This document shows positions 56,254 through 64,000 of a stretch of 64,000 bases of DNA, in pieces. Under the pieces are notes generated by a model that was given only the letters and a program-made list of their open reading frames with translations, searched no databases and was not told where the DNA came from. How positions within the stretch are numbered: position 1 is the first letter of the stretch; each line of letters begins with the position of its first letter. The position numbers were made by a program, and so were the translations under genes. Source of the stretch: Pseudomonas sp. MUP55 (GTDB lineage: Bacteria; Pseudomonadota; Gammaproteobacteria; Pseudomonadales; Pseudomonadaceae); the NCBI RefSeq assembly GCF_034043515.1, contig NZ_CP138214.1:3720001-3784000 (forward strand), read 5' to 3'.

Positions 56254-56586
56254 TCATTCCACGCTAACGCCGTCCTCTCCAAAGCGTATCTGCGCTTTGC
56301 GCTCTTGCGTCATACCCTCGGGCATAAATATCTTTATTCTGTAGCCTTTCAGTCTGCCGATCCATGCCAGTGCTGCACCTCCATTACCTGTAGAGCAGTC
56401 AATCAGCGTCATACCAGGCACAATGATTCGAGCTTCTTCCAACCGATTTACAATATTTAGGTAAGTTCGATCCTTATGACTTCCCGAAGGATTTAAAAAC
56501 TCGCACTTTGAAAGGACTCTATTGCCGTTTTCGAAAAGCGTCGCCAACTCAACCAGTGGTGTGTTGCCAATATCCTTGAGTTCCAT
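56254..56586 (-). pseudogene. Truncated PLP-dependent enzyme, cysteine-synthase fold
   Basis: 110 residues only; complete family members have about 300. Present are the N-terminal GNTPLVEL, the PLP lysine in NPSGSHKDRTYLN, and the phosphate loop STGNGGAAL. The frame then ends after KAQIRFGEDGVSVE, where the second half of the fold should follow, and the DMT gene starts 33 bp later. So the catalytic lysine remains but most of the cofactor and substrate site is gone. GGAG is 7 bases before ATG 56586. Either a decayed gene or a short domain used otherwise. Confidence 0.65.
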
Positions 56587-56592
56587 TTTCAA

Positions 56593-56766
56593 GCTCCTGC
56601 GACTTTTACAACAGACTTGAACGCTAGCAAATCACTCAGAAAAAAAATAGCTAGCAAAACGGATAGGCAGAAGCAAGAAAACTCCGACTCCCCCTTGAGA
56701 AACATATGTAGGACGATACAACAGGGCCAAACTAATTAAGATCAGCGATAACAATTAATAGGTGTA
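56593..56766 (-). promoter_or_regulatory. AT-rich promoter region of the ligase/exporter operon
   Basis: About 170 AT-rich bases before the first gene of the minus-strand operon, with no open frame. No individual promoter box is secure. Confidence 0.3.
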
Positions 56767-56910
56767 TGGATTTGTACTACAGCTGCTGCTGATGCCGCCG
56801 CCCACAGCCATTGGCGCTCCGGGTCCAGGCGCAACAGCAGAGGCAACGCGCCGCTGATCAGGATCAGCGAGGCGGCATTGTTGCGGTAGACGCCGAAGTT
56901 TTCATGAAAA
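56767..56910 (-). pseudogene. Fragment of a membrane-protein gene
   Basis: On the minus strand a GC-rich stretch reads N-F-G-V-Y-R-N-N-A-A-S-L-I-L-I-S-G-A, then LPLLLRLDPERQWLWAAASA, which looks like helices of an integral membrane protein. There is no start and it runs into AT-rich sequence. The jump in GC marks the border of the AT-rich ligase locus, which probably cut this gene when it inserted. Confidence 0.4.
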
Positions 56911-56973
56911 AATTCAAACTATCGCCACCCCTGTCGTTCACACCTTCACGTGCAACGCAAAGTAGGAGGCAAC

Positions 56974-58050
56974 ATGCAATACCGACAACTGGGTCATTCC
57001 GGCCTGCTGGTTTCGCAAATTATCCTGGGCACGGTGCCCTTTGGCGGTCGCGCCGAGTTCGAGAAATGCGGTGCGGTGGACGTGCCCCAGGCCAGGCGCA
57101 TGTTCGATATCGCGTTCGAGGCCGGGGTGAACATGATCGATACCGCCGACCTTTACTCCCATGGCCTGGCCGAGGAAGTGGTCGGTAAAGCCCTGGGCGA
57201 CAAACGCAACGACGTCCTGCTAGCGACCAAGGGCCGCAGCCCGGTGGACCAGAACCCGAATAACTCCGGCTCATCGCGCTATCACCTGATTCGCGCCTGT
57301 GAAGCCAGCTTGAAGCGCCTGGGCACCGACCATATCGACTTGTACCAGCTGCACAACTGGGACGGCCTGACGCCCATCGAAGAGACGCTCGAAGCGCTGC
57401 GCCTGCTGGTCGGTTCGGGCAAAATCCGCTACTTCGGCACCAGCAACTTCACCGCCTGGCAAATGATGAAAACCCTGGGCAAGGCCGAGTTGCACGGCAT
57501 GCTCAAACCGATCACCCAGCAGATCTACTACACGCCCGAATCCCGCGAGGCCGAGTACGAACTGCTGCCGTTGGCATTGGACCAACAGGTCGGCACGCTG
57601 GTATGGGGGCCGATGGGTGAAGGCCTGTTGACCGGCTCGACCCGGCGCGGACATAAACCGCCTGCCAACACCCGCCAGGGCAGCGACTGGCCGGAACCCT
57701 ATGTGCATGACCCGGAACGGGCGCTGGACATCATCGAAACCCTGGCCGCCGTGGGCGATGAACACGGGGTGTCGGTGGCGCGCACCTGCCTGGCGTGGCT
57801 CAAGGACCGCCCGGGGATCACTTCGCTGATCGTCGGCGCCCGCACCGAGGCGCACCTGCGCGACAACCTGGCCGCCACGGAGTTGAAGCTGACCGAGGAG
57901 CAGTCCTCACGCATTGAGGCCGTGACACGTCGCCAGCCGCTTTACCCGTACTGGCATCGGTTCACCGCAGGGATCGATCGCTTTGATCCGGCGGAGCAGC
58001 CGTTCCTCGCCGAGCACCAGAAAACCATGGACGCGCGCAAAGACAAATAG
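56974..58050 (+). CDS. Aldo/keto reductase
   Basis: 358 residues, full length. Catalytic Asp/Tyr in DTADLYSHG, Lys in LLATKGR, His in LYQLHNWD. The C-terminal NADPH-binding helices include SLIVGARTEAHL. TAGGAGG lies 6 bases before ATG 56974. Reduces an aldehyde or ketone with NADPH; substrate unknown. Stands alone after the AT-rich island. Confidence 0.9.
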   Translation: MQYRQLGHSGLLVSQIILGTVPFGGRAEFEKCGAVDVPQARRMFDIAFEAGVNMIDTADLYSHGLAEEVVGKALGDKRNDVLLATKGRSPVDQNPNNSGSSRYHLIRACEASLKRLGTDHIDLYQLHNWDGLTPIEETLEALRLLVGSGKIRYFGTSNFTAWQMMKTLGKAELHGMLKPITQQIYYTPESREAEYELLPLALDQQVGTLVWGPMGEGLLTGSTRRGHKPPANTRQGSDWPEPYVHDPERALDIIETLAAVGDEHGVSVARTCLAWLKDRPGITSLIVGARTEAHLRDNLAATELKLTEEQSSRIEAVTRRQPLYPYWHRFTAGIDRFDPAEQPFLAEHQKTMDARKDK

Positions 58051-58122
58051 CCGTCTGCGGCACACAGCAGATCAATGGGTGGGAGGGGCCTGTGCCCTCT
58101 CACTTCAATCAAGGAGACAGCG

Positions 58123-58365
58123 TTGATCGCACAAATCATGATCGCCGCCCTCGGGGTGGTCGCCATCTGGTTCAGTCAAAGCAAACGCCTGAAAGTACGC
58201 CGCTACGCCTGCCTGTTCGGCATGGCCGGCCAGCCGTTCTGGTTCTGGTCTTCGATCAATGCCGAGCAATGGGGCATTGTGCTGCTCAGCTGTTTTTATA
58301 CAGTGGCCTGGGCCAAGGGCATCAAGACCCATTGGATTGATCGCAAGCCCGACCAGCTCGTCTGA
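58123..58365 (+). CDS. Small inner-membrane protein, unknown
   Basis: 80 residues with two or three membrane segments (MIAALGVVAIWFS, ACLFGMAGQPFWFW, WGIVLLSCFYTVAWA). A TTG start at 58123 has AAGGAG 6 bases upstream; ATG 58138 is the alternative. Looks like many small Pseudomonas YgjV-like membrane proteins; no function known. Confidence 0.65.
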   Translation: MIAQIMIAALGVVAIWFSQSKRLKVRRYACLFGMAGQPFWFWSSINAEQWGIVLLSCFYTVAWAKGIKTHWIDRKPDQLV

Positions 58366-58516
58366 GATTGCAATTGAGCGCCGCACTGCCTATATTTTGC
58401 GCCTGGCGCTCTCTACGCCACCTTCCGCGGAAAGGGCTGCGCCCAAGACACACAGCTCTACCTCATTTCTACGACTCCCAACCTTAAAGCGGAAAAGGTT
58501 TGTGCAAGGAGCTCGT

Positions 58517-59731
58517 ATGTCACATCCCCCTTTTACCTCCAATACCAACGGCCGCCTCAACCTTGAGCAGCAGCGCAAGCGCGCCAAGGAACTGTTGGCG
58601 CAGCTTAAACACCAGGACCCCGGCGCAACCTTGTCCCAAGCCCAATGGCACATCGCTAAACAGTTAGGCTTCAGCAGTTGGCCCAAGCTCAAAGCCCATG
58701 TCGACGCCCTTGATTTCGCCGCGCGCCACCCGGACTTCATTGCCAGCGACGAAGCCCGCACCACTCACTGGCGGTGCGGCAATGACATCGCCCACAGCCT
58801 GCAGCTGGCGGGGTTCAACGGGCAGTTCCGGATGCTGACCGACCCGCTGTGCATGGGCCCGGTACGCGACCTGCCTGGCGGTGAATACCAAAGCCTGCGC
58901 GGAGCCTTCATCAGCCATGCATTCGGCCTGGAAGCAACTGACGTGGCGCGGCGGTTGGCCGACGAATATGCCCAGCTCCAAACCCTGGCCACAGCGCAGC
59001 ACAGCGTGCTGTGGTGTGAAGCGGATGCCTACGACCAGCTGTTTCTGGTTCGCGCCTTGGCGGGTCTTGAACGGCTACCGTCTAAACTTGAACTGATTGA
59101 AGTGGACCATATTCCAGGCGTCGAGCGCTTTATCGGGATCGGCCAATTGGCGCCCGATGTACTCGCCTGGCTCTGGCCGCAGCGACGCACGATCGATGAG
59201 GCCGCGATACTACTGGCCAAACAGGCGTGGACGGCATACTGCAGCCACTCACCTTTGCAATGGGCGCAATTGGCTCACGGCAACCATCGCGCCCTGCCCT
59301 TTCTCGCTCCTGCGCTGCTGCGCCAGTTGCAGGAGTTGCCTGGAACGCAGGATGGCTTGTCCCTGACCGAACGCCTGGCCCTGAGCTACATCGCCGATAC
59401 CGGGCCAGTACCATTTGGTCGGGTATTCGCAGAGCTGATGGCCAAGCGCGAACCGCTGCCGTTTCTGGGCGACATGATGTTTCATGCGCTGTTGCGGCCG
59501 TTGATCGATGGCGACCAGCCGTTGCTGGTGGAAACCGAGACGCATCTTGAGTGGCCTCGGCGAGGCTTGGCAGTGACCGCATTAGGTCTTGAAGTGCTTG
59601 ACGCTAACGCCTATTGGCCCGACCACAGCTCACACATTCGCTGGGTTGGGGGCATCTGCATTGAACCAGGGCGGCCCCACTGGACGGTAGACAAGGATGC
59701 TCAGCCCGTTTGGCGAAGCGCCATCGAATAG
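58517..59731 (+). CDS. DUF1835/DUF3658-like protein with N-terminal ankyrin-like helix pair
   Basis: 404 residues. The N-terminal 60 residues (NLEQQRKRAKELLAQLKHQ, WHIAKQLGFSSWPKLKAHVDAL) form a common short helical region. Then follow THWRCGNDIAHSLQLAGFNG and FRMLTDPLCMGPV, the DUF1835 signature, and a C-terminal domain of the associated DUF3658 type. AAGGAG precedes the ATG. No biochemical function is established for the family. Confidence 0.75.
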   Translation: MSHPPFTSNTNGRLNLEQQRKRAKELLAQLKHQDPGATLSQAQWHIAKQLGFSSWPKLKAHVDALDFAARHPDFIASDEARTTHWRCGNDIAHSLQLAGFNGQFRMLTDPLCMGPVRDLPGGEYQSLRGAFISHAFGLEATDVARRLADEYAQLQTLATAQHSVLWCEADAYDQLFLVRALAGLERLPSKLELIEVDHIPGVERFIGIGQLAPDVLAWLWPQRRTIDEAAILLAKQAWTAYCSHSPLQWAQLAHGNHRALPFLAPALLRQLQELPGTQDGLSLTERLALSYIADTGPVPFGRVFAELMAKREPLPFLGDMMFHALLRPLIDGDQPLLVETETHLEWPRRGLAVTALGLEVLDANAYWPDHSSHIRWVGGICIEPGRPHWTVDKDAQPVWRSAIE

Positions 59732-59742
59732 GCTGGTTCGTC

Positions 59743-59781
59743 AGAGAAGCCTTCCACAATGAGCTCGATGATGGCTTCTCT
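59743..59781 (+). terminator. Hairpin downstream of the DUF1835-like gene
   Basis: AGAGAAGCC (59743-59751) pairs with GGCTTCTCT (59773-59781). No strong T-run, so termination is only likely. Confidence 0.45.
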
Positions 59782-59914
59782 CTATTCGCTCACGTTCAGG
59801 GCAAACCGGGTTTATCCTACGCAACCTGTAGCAGCCAACCGTCACCATGATGCGAAGTGAGCCGCTCTTGATCATGATCTCAGGCGCCCCGTTAAACTCC
59901 GTCAACGGGCTTTT

Positions 59915-60014
59915 TGTAGGATCGAACTTGCTCGCGAAGAACTCAGGCCCCCCCGCGTTTATTCAGAATGAACGCGTCGCTTAGACGTTTTTCGCGAGCA
60001 AGCTCGCTCCTACA
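59915..60014. repeat. REPIN of the tgtaggagcgagcttgctcg type
   Basis: tgtaggatcgaacttgctcgcg and its inverse cgcgagcaagctcgctccta with an inner TTTATTC/GAATGAA pair; second member of the type at 35685. The remaining gap 59782-60183 shows nothing else beyond a stretch near 60079 (ttgtgtagatacc) also found near 35655. Confidence 0.85.
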
Positions 60015-60183
60015 GGGGGCCTTTTGCTTGACTGGTTTGAACGGGAGCAAGCTCCCTCGCCACGGTTGAGAGCCGTGTCAAAGTTGTGTAGATACCCATG
60101 TCGCCCTGCGGCAACCCAGGCATTGGCGCCTTGGATGTCGAGGCCCCCTGAGACGCAACCGCTTCCACCTGCGAGCCCTCACC

Positions 60184-61020
60184 ATGCGTAACCTGATTTT
60201 CGCCACCGCCAGCCTTTTATCCATCGCTTTGGCAGGCTGCCAACAAACCCCACCGGCCAACGACCAGCTCGACGCCGTGCTCTGGACCCAGACCTCCATC
60301 GAGCACGAGCTGATCTACCGTCAGCTATTCGCCAACGCTACGCGCCAGCTCGATGCCGCCCTGGCCGATCCCACCTGGGACGCCTTGCCCTTCGCTGCGC
60401 GGGATTTGAAAGGGCTGCCTCCGGCCGTGGTGGTGGATATCGACGAAACCCTGCTGGACAACGTGCCGCTCAATGCCCGCGACATTCTCAACAACCAGGT
60501 GTATTCCTACGACCGCTGGAACACCTGGGTCGACCAGGCCAAGGCTGAGGCCCTGCCGGGTTCGGTGGCGTTTCTGCAGGCGGCCCGGCAAAAAGGCGTC
60601 AAGGTCTATTACCTCACCAACCGCGAACACAGCCAGGTTGCCGCCACGGCGCGGAACCTGCGCTTGCGCGGTTTCCCGGTTGAAGATGATGACCAGATCC
60701 TGGCGGCCAGCACGCCCACCGGCCACTGCGAAAGCGCCGGCTACGGCAAGAACTGCCGACGCCAATGGGTCGCCAGCCATGCGCGGGTGCTGCTGATGGC
60801 CGGCGATTCCCTGGGGGATTTCGTACAGGCCGAACACAACACGCTGGCGGCCCAGCGCAAGGCAGTGGAGCCCTATGTGAACTGGCTGGGGCAGCGCTGG
60901 TTCCTGCTGCCCAATCCAAGTTACGGCACCTGGTACAGCGCGCCGTACGGGGACAACGAGAAGTTACCGTTCGAGCAAAAGCGCAGGCTCAAACAGCAGG
61001 CGTTGCAGTTGCAGGAGTAG
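60184..61020 (+). CDS. Acid phosphatase, lipoprotein e(P4)/class B-like HAD family
   Basis: 278 residues. Lipobox SIALAGCQQ. HAD motifs: VVVDIDETLLDN (nucleophile and acid/base aspartates), VYYLTNRE (motif II Thr) and LMAGDSLGDF (motif IV). The e(P4) family removes phosphate from nucleotides at the outer membrane. Usual length. Stands alone. Confidence 0.87.
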   Translation: MRNLIFATASLLSIALAGCQQTPPANDQLDAVLWTQTSIEHELIYRQLFANATRQLDAALADPTWDALPFAARDLKGLPPAVVVDIDETLLDNVPLNARDILNNQVYSYDRWNTWVDQAKAEALPGSVAFLQAARQKGVKVYYLTNREHSQVAATARNLRLRGFPVEDDDQILAASTPTGHCESAGYGKNCRRQWVASHARVLLMAGDSLGDFVQAEHNTLAAQRKAVEPYVNWLGQRWFLLPNPSYGTWYSAPYGDNEKLPFEQKRRLKQQALQLQE

Positions 61021-61067
61021 GTGGTAAGTTCAAAGCGCGGGAACGATCAACGTCGGCAGGTGATGGT

Positions 61068-61556
61068 TCAGGCTTTGACGTTCTGCCGAATACTCCATCC
61101 GAACTTCACCGGCCCACCCTCCTTGGCGCCGTCGGCCTTCTGCGGCTGGTAGCTCACATCTACTGTGGCGAAGTTCAAGGCGATGCGGTCGTACAACACA
61201 TCGCCGGCCCGTTCCGCGCTGGTGCTGTAGGACACCACCATAACTTCCTTGAGAGTGATCATCAGATACTCCACCGGGCTGGCCCCTCCTGCCTTGCGTA
61301 CCACCAGTCTGGCTTCGGGATAATGCTTGCCACTGGCACAGGCCATCATGAGGTTTGGGCTGGATTTATCCAGCGGTTTTGTAAGGTTGAGATTGGCGAA
61401 GTCCGCCTTGCCTGCTCCTCCTCCAGTACCGGCGTGCATCGAACCCGTCTGTGACAACCCCCATGCCCATTCGAAGATATCAATTTCATCGCGATGCGCC
61501 TGGTCGCGTGACTCACCCTTGATGTCGCCCAGTTTCAAAAACATATCAACAGCCAT
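61068..61556 (-). CDS. hcp: Hcp, type VI secretion tube protein
   Basis: 162 residues from ATG 61556 (MAVDMFLKLGDIKGESRD is the Hcp start). Also visible are HRDEIDIFEWAWGLS and the closing beta strands. Hcp hexamers form the tube of the type VI system and carry small effectors in their lumen. The gene is an orphan here: no other tss genes in the window. It is divergent from an effector-like gene, and a broken second copy of its 5' end lies at 63084-63320. Confidence 0.9.
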   Translation of the reverse strand: MAVDMFLKLGDIKGESRDQAHRDEIDIFEWAWGLSQTGSMHAGTGGGAGKADFANLNLTKPLDKSSPNLMMACASGKHYPEARLVVRKAGGASPVEYLMITLKEVMVVSYSTSAERAGDVLYDRIALNFATVDVSYQPQKADGAKEGGPVKFGWSIRQNVKA

Positions 61557-61740
61557 GTTGGCTCCTTGTCCTGATGTGCGCCGGGAGTGACGTGGGGCGC
61601 ACTGTTCCTGAACCAGCGGCGTACTCACAAGACGGCAAAGCGAGATTGGGAAGCGCCTGTCTGTAGATGGCGAAACATCCGACATTAATTTGCGCCAATG
61701 CATCTTTACCCTTTCAACTCCCACAATCAGGAGTTAAGGA
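61557..61740. promoter_or_regulatory. Divergent promoter region of hcp and the effector-like gene
   Basis: 184 bp holding both promoters. Nearly all of it, with the first hcp codons, is repeated in degenerate form at 63084-63320, so it marks the ends of the effector module. Confidence 0.5.
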
Positions 61741-62655
61741 ATGACGGCCCGTCTGTTCAAGGATGGATTCCCCTCAGCCCACCGTACAACCCGCCAGCGG
61801 ATCGAAAGCAGTATCGACCTGCGTCGGTTGTTCTTTGCCATCGACAGCGACCCGGCGCTGATTGGTGCGGGGGTGGTATATATCGATGAAATGTTCAACG
61901 TGGTGATACTGCGCGAGTTTCAAGGTGTTTGCAGTGTGCGGCCGATCAAGGTGGTGCTGCGTGAGGCGCCTCGATATGTGGGGCCAGTGGAGTTCAAGCG
62001 GATGCTGGAGCATGAGCCGCGCCAGTCAAGGTTGGTGGGAGAGGCGCTGAATACCGCAGTGTCATGCGCTGGGGCGTTGCTCAGTTGGGTAGTAATTACA
62101 AGTGGTGCTGCGCTAATGCCTTTTACTGCAGGGGCCAGCGCGGTGATCACATTTATTGGTCAGGCAGCTCTACTCGCAAGCGGCACGCAATGTTTCATCG
62201 GCCTAGGTCGAACGAGCGTTGAAGCATTAGCTCCTGAGCACCTTGATCGACTGGATAACGAAGCTTGGTTTCAGGCCGTGTCCGCAGCGCTGGATACCAT
62301 TGCATTACTCGGCGTCGCCACCTCAGCCTCAACCGTCATAAAAACAGTCAACACAACAACAAGAGTTACTGGCAAGCCACTCACTCAAGTGTTGAAAGGT
62401 CTGAACCGACAAGAAAGGGTGAGGCTGAATAATGAGCTGCTCAGGCTCCAAGATCCCCGATTAACGCTAAAACTGCTCAAAATAAAACAAGCCAACAGGG
62501 CGGTTCCAAAGCGAATCAGCGCCACAGATATGCAAATGGCTACCGCCAACCATATACGAGAGTCGCTGGCCGCTGCGTTAGGTCTTACCGGAAGCGCAGT
62601 GTCTGGGAACGTTAAGACACTGGCAATTGGTATCTACGAGGAAGTCATCCAATAA
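61741..62655 (+). CDS. Putative Hcp-associated toxin with hydrophobic middle
   Basis: 304 residues. A polar N-terminal 100 residues, then two glycine/alanine-rich hydrophobic stretches (ALLSWVVITSGAALMPFTAG; VITFIGQAALLASG) resembling glycine-zipper pore-forming helices. A basic helical C-terminal part follows (ANRAVPKRISATDMQ). Divergent from hcp and followed by a small membrane protein on the other strand. This is the layout of a T6SS effector-immunity pair aimed at the inner membrane, but no family is recognised with certainty. Its C-terminal 100 residues are more AT-rich than the start. Confidence 0.55.
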   Translation: MTARLFKDGFPSAHRTTRQRIESSIDLRRLFFAIDSDPALIGAGVVYIDEMFNVVILREFQGVCSVRPIKVVLREAPRYVGPVEFKRMLEHEPRQSRLVGEALNTAVSCAGALLSWVVITSGAALMPFTAGASAVITFIGQAALLASGTQCFIGLGRTSVEALAPEHLDRLDNEAWFQAVSAALDTIALLGVATSASTVIKTVNTTTRVTGKPLTQVLKGLNRQERVRLNNELLRLQDPRLTLKLLKIKQANRAVPKRISATDMQMATANHIRESLAAALGLTGSAVSGNVKTLAIGIYEEVIQ

Positions 62656-62731
62656 ACAACTTTCGGTAACACTGCGCAGTTGCCTTGATGCCAGTGACCT
62701 GGATACTCACGGATCCCGGGAATCCTAGCGA

Positions 62732-63016
62732 TTAACCTCCCTTGACTTTTTCATTTTTAGATATTGCGCTGGAGATCCATGCAACACCTAGCGTCATGGC
62801 AATCAGAAAAGCTTCAACAATAGCGAGCCAGCCCAAGGTCATCCAATACTGCTTTGGTTGTTCCAAAAGCGTGTAAGTGGTCGAAGGCCCTACGCGGCTG
62901 AAAGCCACAATCACACCACGAATTAAACCATCAACTATTTGATAGCCTAAAAGTCCGACAACAACGATCAGAACCGCTGTGATGCACCAGAACGATCGAC
63001 TGTCTGAACGTTTCAT
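62732..63016 (-). CDS. Small membrane protein, candidate immunity protein
   Basis: 94 residues from ATG 63016 (GGAG 7 bases upstream). Two strong membrane helices: WCITAVLIVVVGLLGYQIVD and LGWLAIVEAFLIAMTLGVAW. A small two-helix inner-membrane protein next to a pore-forming candidate is a common immunity arrangement. The frame continues upstream into codons reading HRDEIN, which come from a decayed hcp copy. Confidence 0.55.
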   Translation of the reverse strand: MKRSDSRSFWCITAVLIVVVGLLGYQIVDGLIRGVIVAFSRVGPSTTYTLLEQPKQYWMTLGWLAIVEAFLIAMTLGVAWISSAISKNEKVKGG

Positions 63017-63083
63017 AGAGCTTCTCCAAAGATCCAGGATACATTTTGCCTGCATGGACTGAAGGATCTGCCACTGAGTGGCA

Positions 63084-63320
63084 TTAATTTCATCGCGGTG
63101 CACGTAGCCCGTGATTTAACCTTGATGTCGCCCAGTTTCAAACACATATCAACGGGCAGGCTGACTTCTTATCCTCATGTGCGCCAGGAGTTACGTGAGG
63201 CGCACTTTTCCTGAAACGACGACGTAATCACAAGACGGCAAAACGAGATTGGGAAGCGCCTGTCTGTAAATGGCGAAAAATCCGACATCAACTTGCGTCG
63301 CTGCATCTTTACCCTTTTGC
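63084..63320 (-). pseudogene. Remnant of a second hcp gene and its promoter
   Basis: Aligns with 61480-61714 (start of hcp plus its upstream region) over about 235 bp. The hcp start codon CAT (minus strand) has become CAG, and only the first ~28 codons remain before the sequence runs into the small membrane protein gene. Blocks such as gatgtcgcccagtttcaaa and gattgggaagcgcctgtctg are almost unchanged. Confidence 0.8.
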
Positions 63321-63333
63321 CACCCGCTACTAA

Positions 63334-63531
63334 AACGCGCTGTCGTCAAAAGCCACGCTGAACGAGCTGGAGACCCTGCTACAGCACACCCAGGGCCTCA
63401 ACCCGCCTGATTTCGATTATGCCTTCAACCTGGCGTACGGCAAAAAACATACGGATGCCGAGCCGCTATTCGAGGCGCTGCGCGCGTTGATCGACCGCGC
63501 TACCCAGGAACGCCTCGACACCGCACAGTGA
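63334..63531 (+). pseudogene. C-terminal fragment of an unrecognised gene
   Basis: An open stretch without start reads S-S-K-A-T-L-N-E-L-E-T-L-L-Q, then LNPPDFDYAFNLAYGKK and LFEALRALIDRATQERLDTA before TGA at 63531. GC and codon use are typical of the host. The 5' part has been lost where the hcp-related module begins. Parent gene not recognised. Confidence 0.5.
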
Positions 63532-63537
63532 CTGACA

Positions 63538-63960
63538 TCACCCCGCCCTGGCCGCCACCGCCTCCACTTCCACAAGCGCCCCCGGCAGGGGCAACGCCAC
63601 CACCTGCAACGCGGTGCGCGCCGGTTTGTTTGGTTGCTCGGGAGTGGCGAAAAACTGCGTATAACCACGCTGCAGCCCGGCGAAATCCAGCTTGCCGTCG
63701 GTTTCCGGGGCGCCGACCAGAAACACCCGCAGCTGCACGATATCGCCCAGGTCGAGGTCCTGCTGCCGGAGGATCTTGCGCAGTTTGTTGAACACCGACA
63801 CCGTCTGCACTTCGGTGTCGCCGTAAACCCCGGGCACGTTCGGGTCGGCCGGGTCCGGCAAGGTGCCGCTGACGAAGACCAGGCTGGCCGAGGCCGGCAC
63901 GGTCACGGTTTGCGAGATGGGAAAATCGCCGACGCTGGTGCGTTGGATGCTATCGCTCAT
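63538..63960 (-). CDS. RidA/YjgF-family enamine/imine deaminase
   Basis: 140 residues of a RidA domain: AGLxxG-type start region (ISQTVTVPASASLVFVSGTL), QTVSVFNKLRKILRQQDLDLGDIVQLRVFLV and the closing PARTALQVVALPLPGALVEVEAVA with the key Arg. Typical members hydrolyse reactive enamines or imines made by PLP enzymes; this branch is longer than RidA itself (~128). A GGAGCAAC precedes the ATG. Confidence 0.85.
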   Translation of the reverse strand: MSDSIQRTSVGDFPISQTVTVPASASLVFVSGTLPDPADPNVPGVYGDTEVQTVSVFNKLRKILRQQDLDLGDIVQLRVFLVGAPETDGKLDFAGLQRGYTQFFATPEQPNKPARTALQVVALPLPGALVEVEAVAARAG

Positions 63961-64000
63961 GGTGTTGCTCCTTGATTGAATGTCTACACAACGCTCGAAG

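Overview
The window looks like the accessory-rich chromosome of a Pseudomonas fluorescens-group bacterium. It has high GC and dense operons. REP/REPIN repeats of the type gtgggaggggcttgcccc occur throughout. The gene content fits as well: a PvdT/OpmQ-type siderophore exporter, an ArnT-type lipid A transferase, a two-module lipopeptide-type peptide synthetase with a LuxR regulator, and Hcp of a type VI secretion system. I saw no rRNA, tRNA or CRISPR array.

Layout. 1-3.6 kb: the end of a MacB/PvdT-like exporter, its outer-membrane partner, and an odd alpha/beta-hydrolase-like protein that lacks the nucleophilic serine. 3.6-12.9 kb: a GntR regulator, then a seven-gene operon (branched-chain-type ABC importer, N-carbamoyl/allantoate-type hydrolase, amidase), then a LysR regulator; this looks like uptake and breakdown of an amide or ureide. 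13-21.7 kb: a polyol/sugar cluster with a LacI regulator, SDR, FGGY kinase, zinc dehydrogenase and ribose-type ABC importer. Between the kinase and SDR lies a 180-bp tandem array built from the ends of both genes. 22-27.7 kb: a secreted protein and an AttEFGH-like ABC/lipoprotein operon. 28-32 kb: LPS modification (Ais-like phosphatase, ArnT, GT39). 32-33.6 kb: an AT-rich ABC-2 exporter.

33.9-35.5 kb holds the most unusual structure: two tandem cassettes, each with a structured leader and a small protein. The proteins differ by one residue. The leaders have a conserved fold, but each carries its own loop sequence that matches its own Shine-Dalgarno region and an upstream decoy copy. The pairing sequence differs completely between cassettes while complementarity is kept. 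This is covariation evidence for a mutually exclusive, SD-masking RNA switch.

35.8-46.1 kb: an IS481-type insertion sequence, the peptide synthetase, and a divergent LuxR regulator with an outer-membrane efflux gene. 46.1-48.4 kb: two paralogous effector-like genes behind a near-perfect hrp box. One is a cysteine-protease-like gene whose conserved C-terminus has been shifted out of frame; the other has lost the matching residues. 48.5-54 kb: a three-lipoprotein operon, an FMN-binding protein, two LysR regulators and a GST. 54-56.6 kb: an ATP-grasp ligase, a DMT exporter and a truncated PLP enzyme, possibly a small amino-acid-derived metabolite locus. 57-61 kb: aldo/keto reductase, a DUF1835-like protein and an acid phosphatase. 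61-63.3 kb: hcp, a candidate pore-forming effector, a small membrane protein (possible immunity protein) and the remnant of a second hcp. The window ends in a RidA-family gene.
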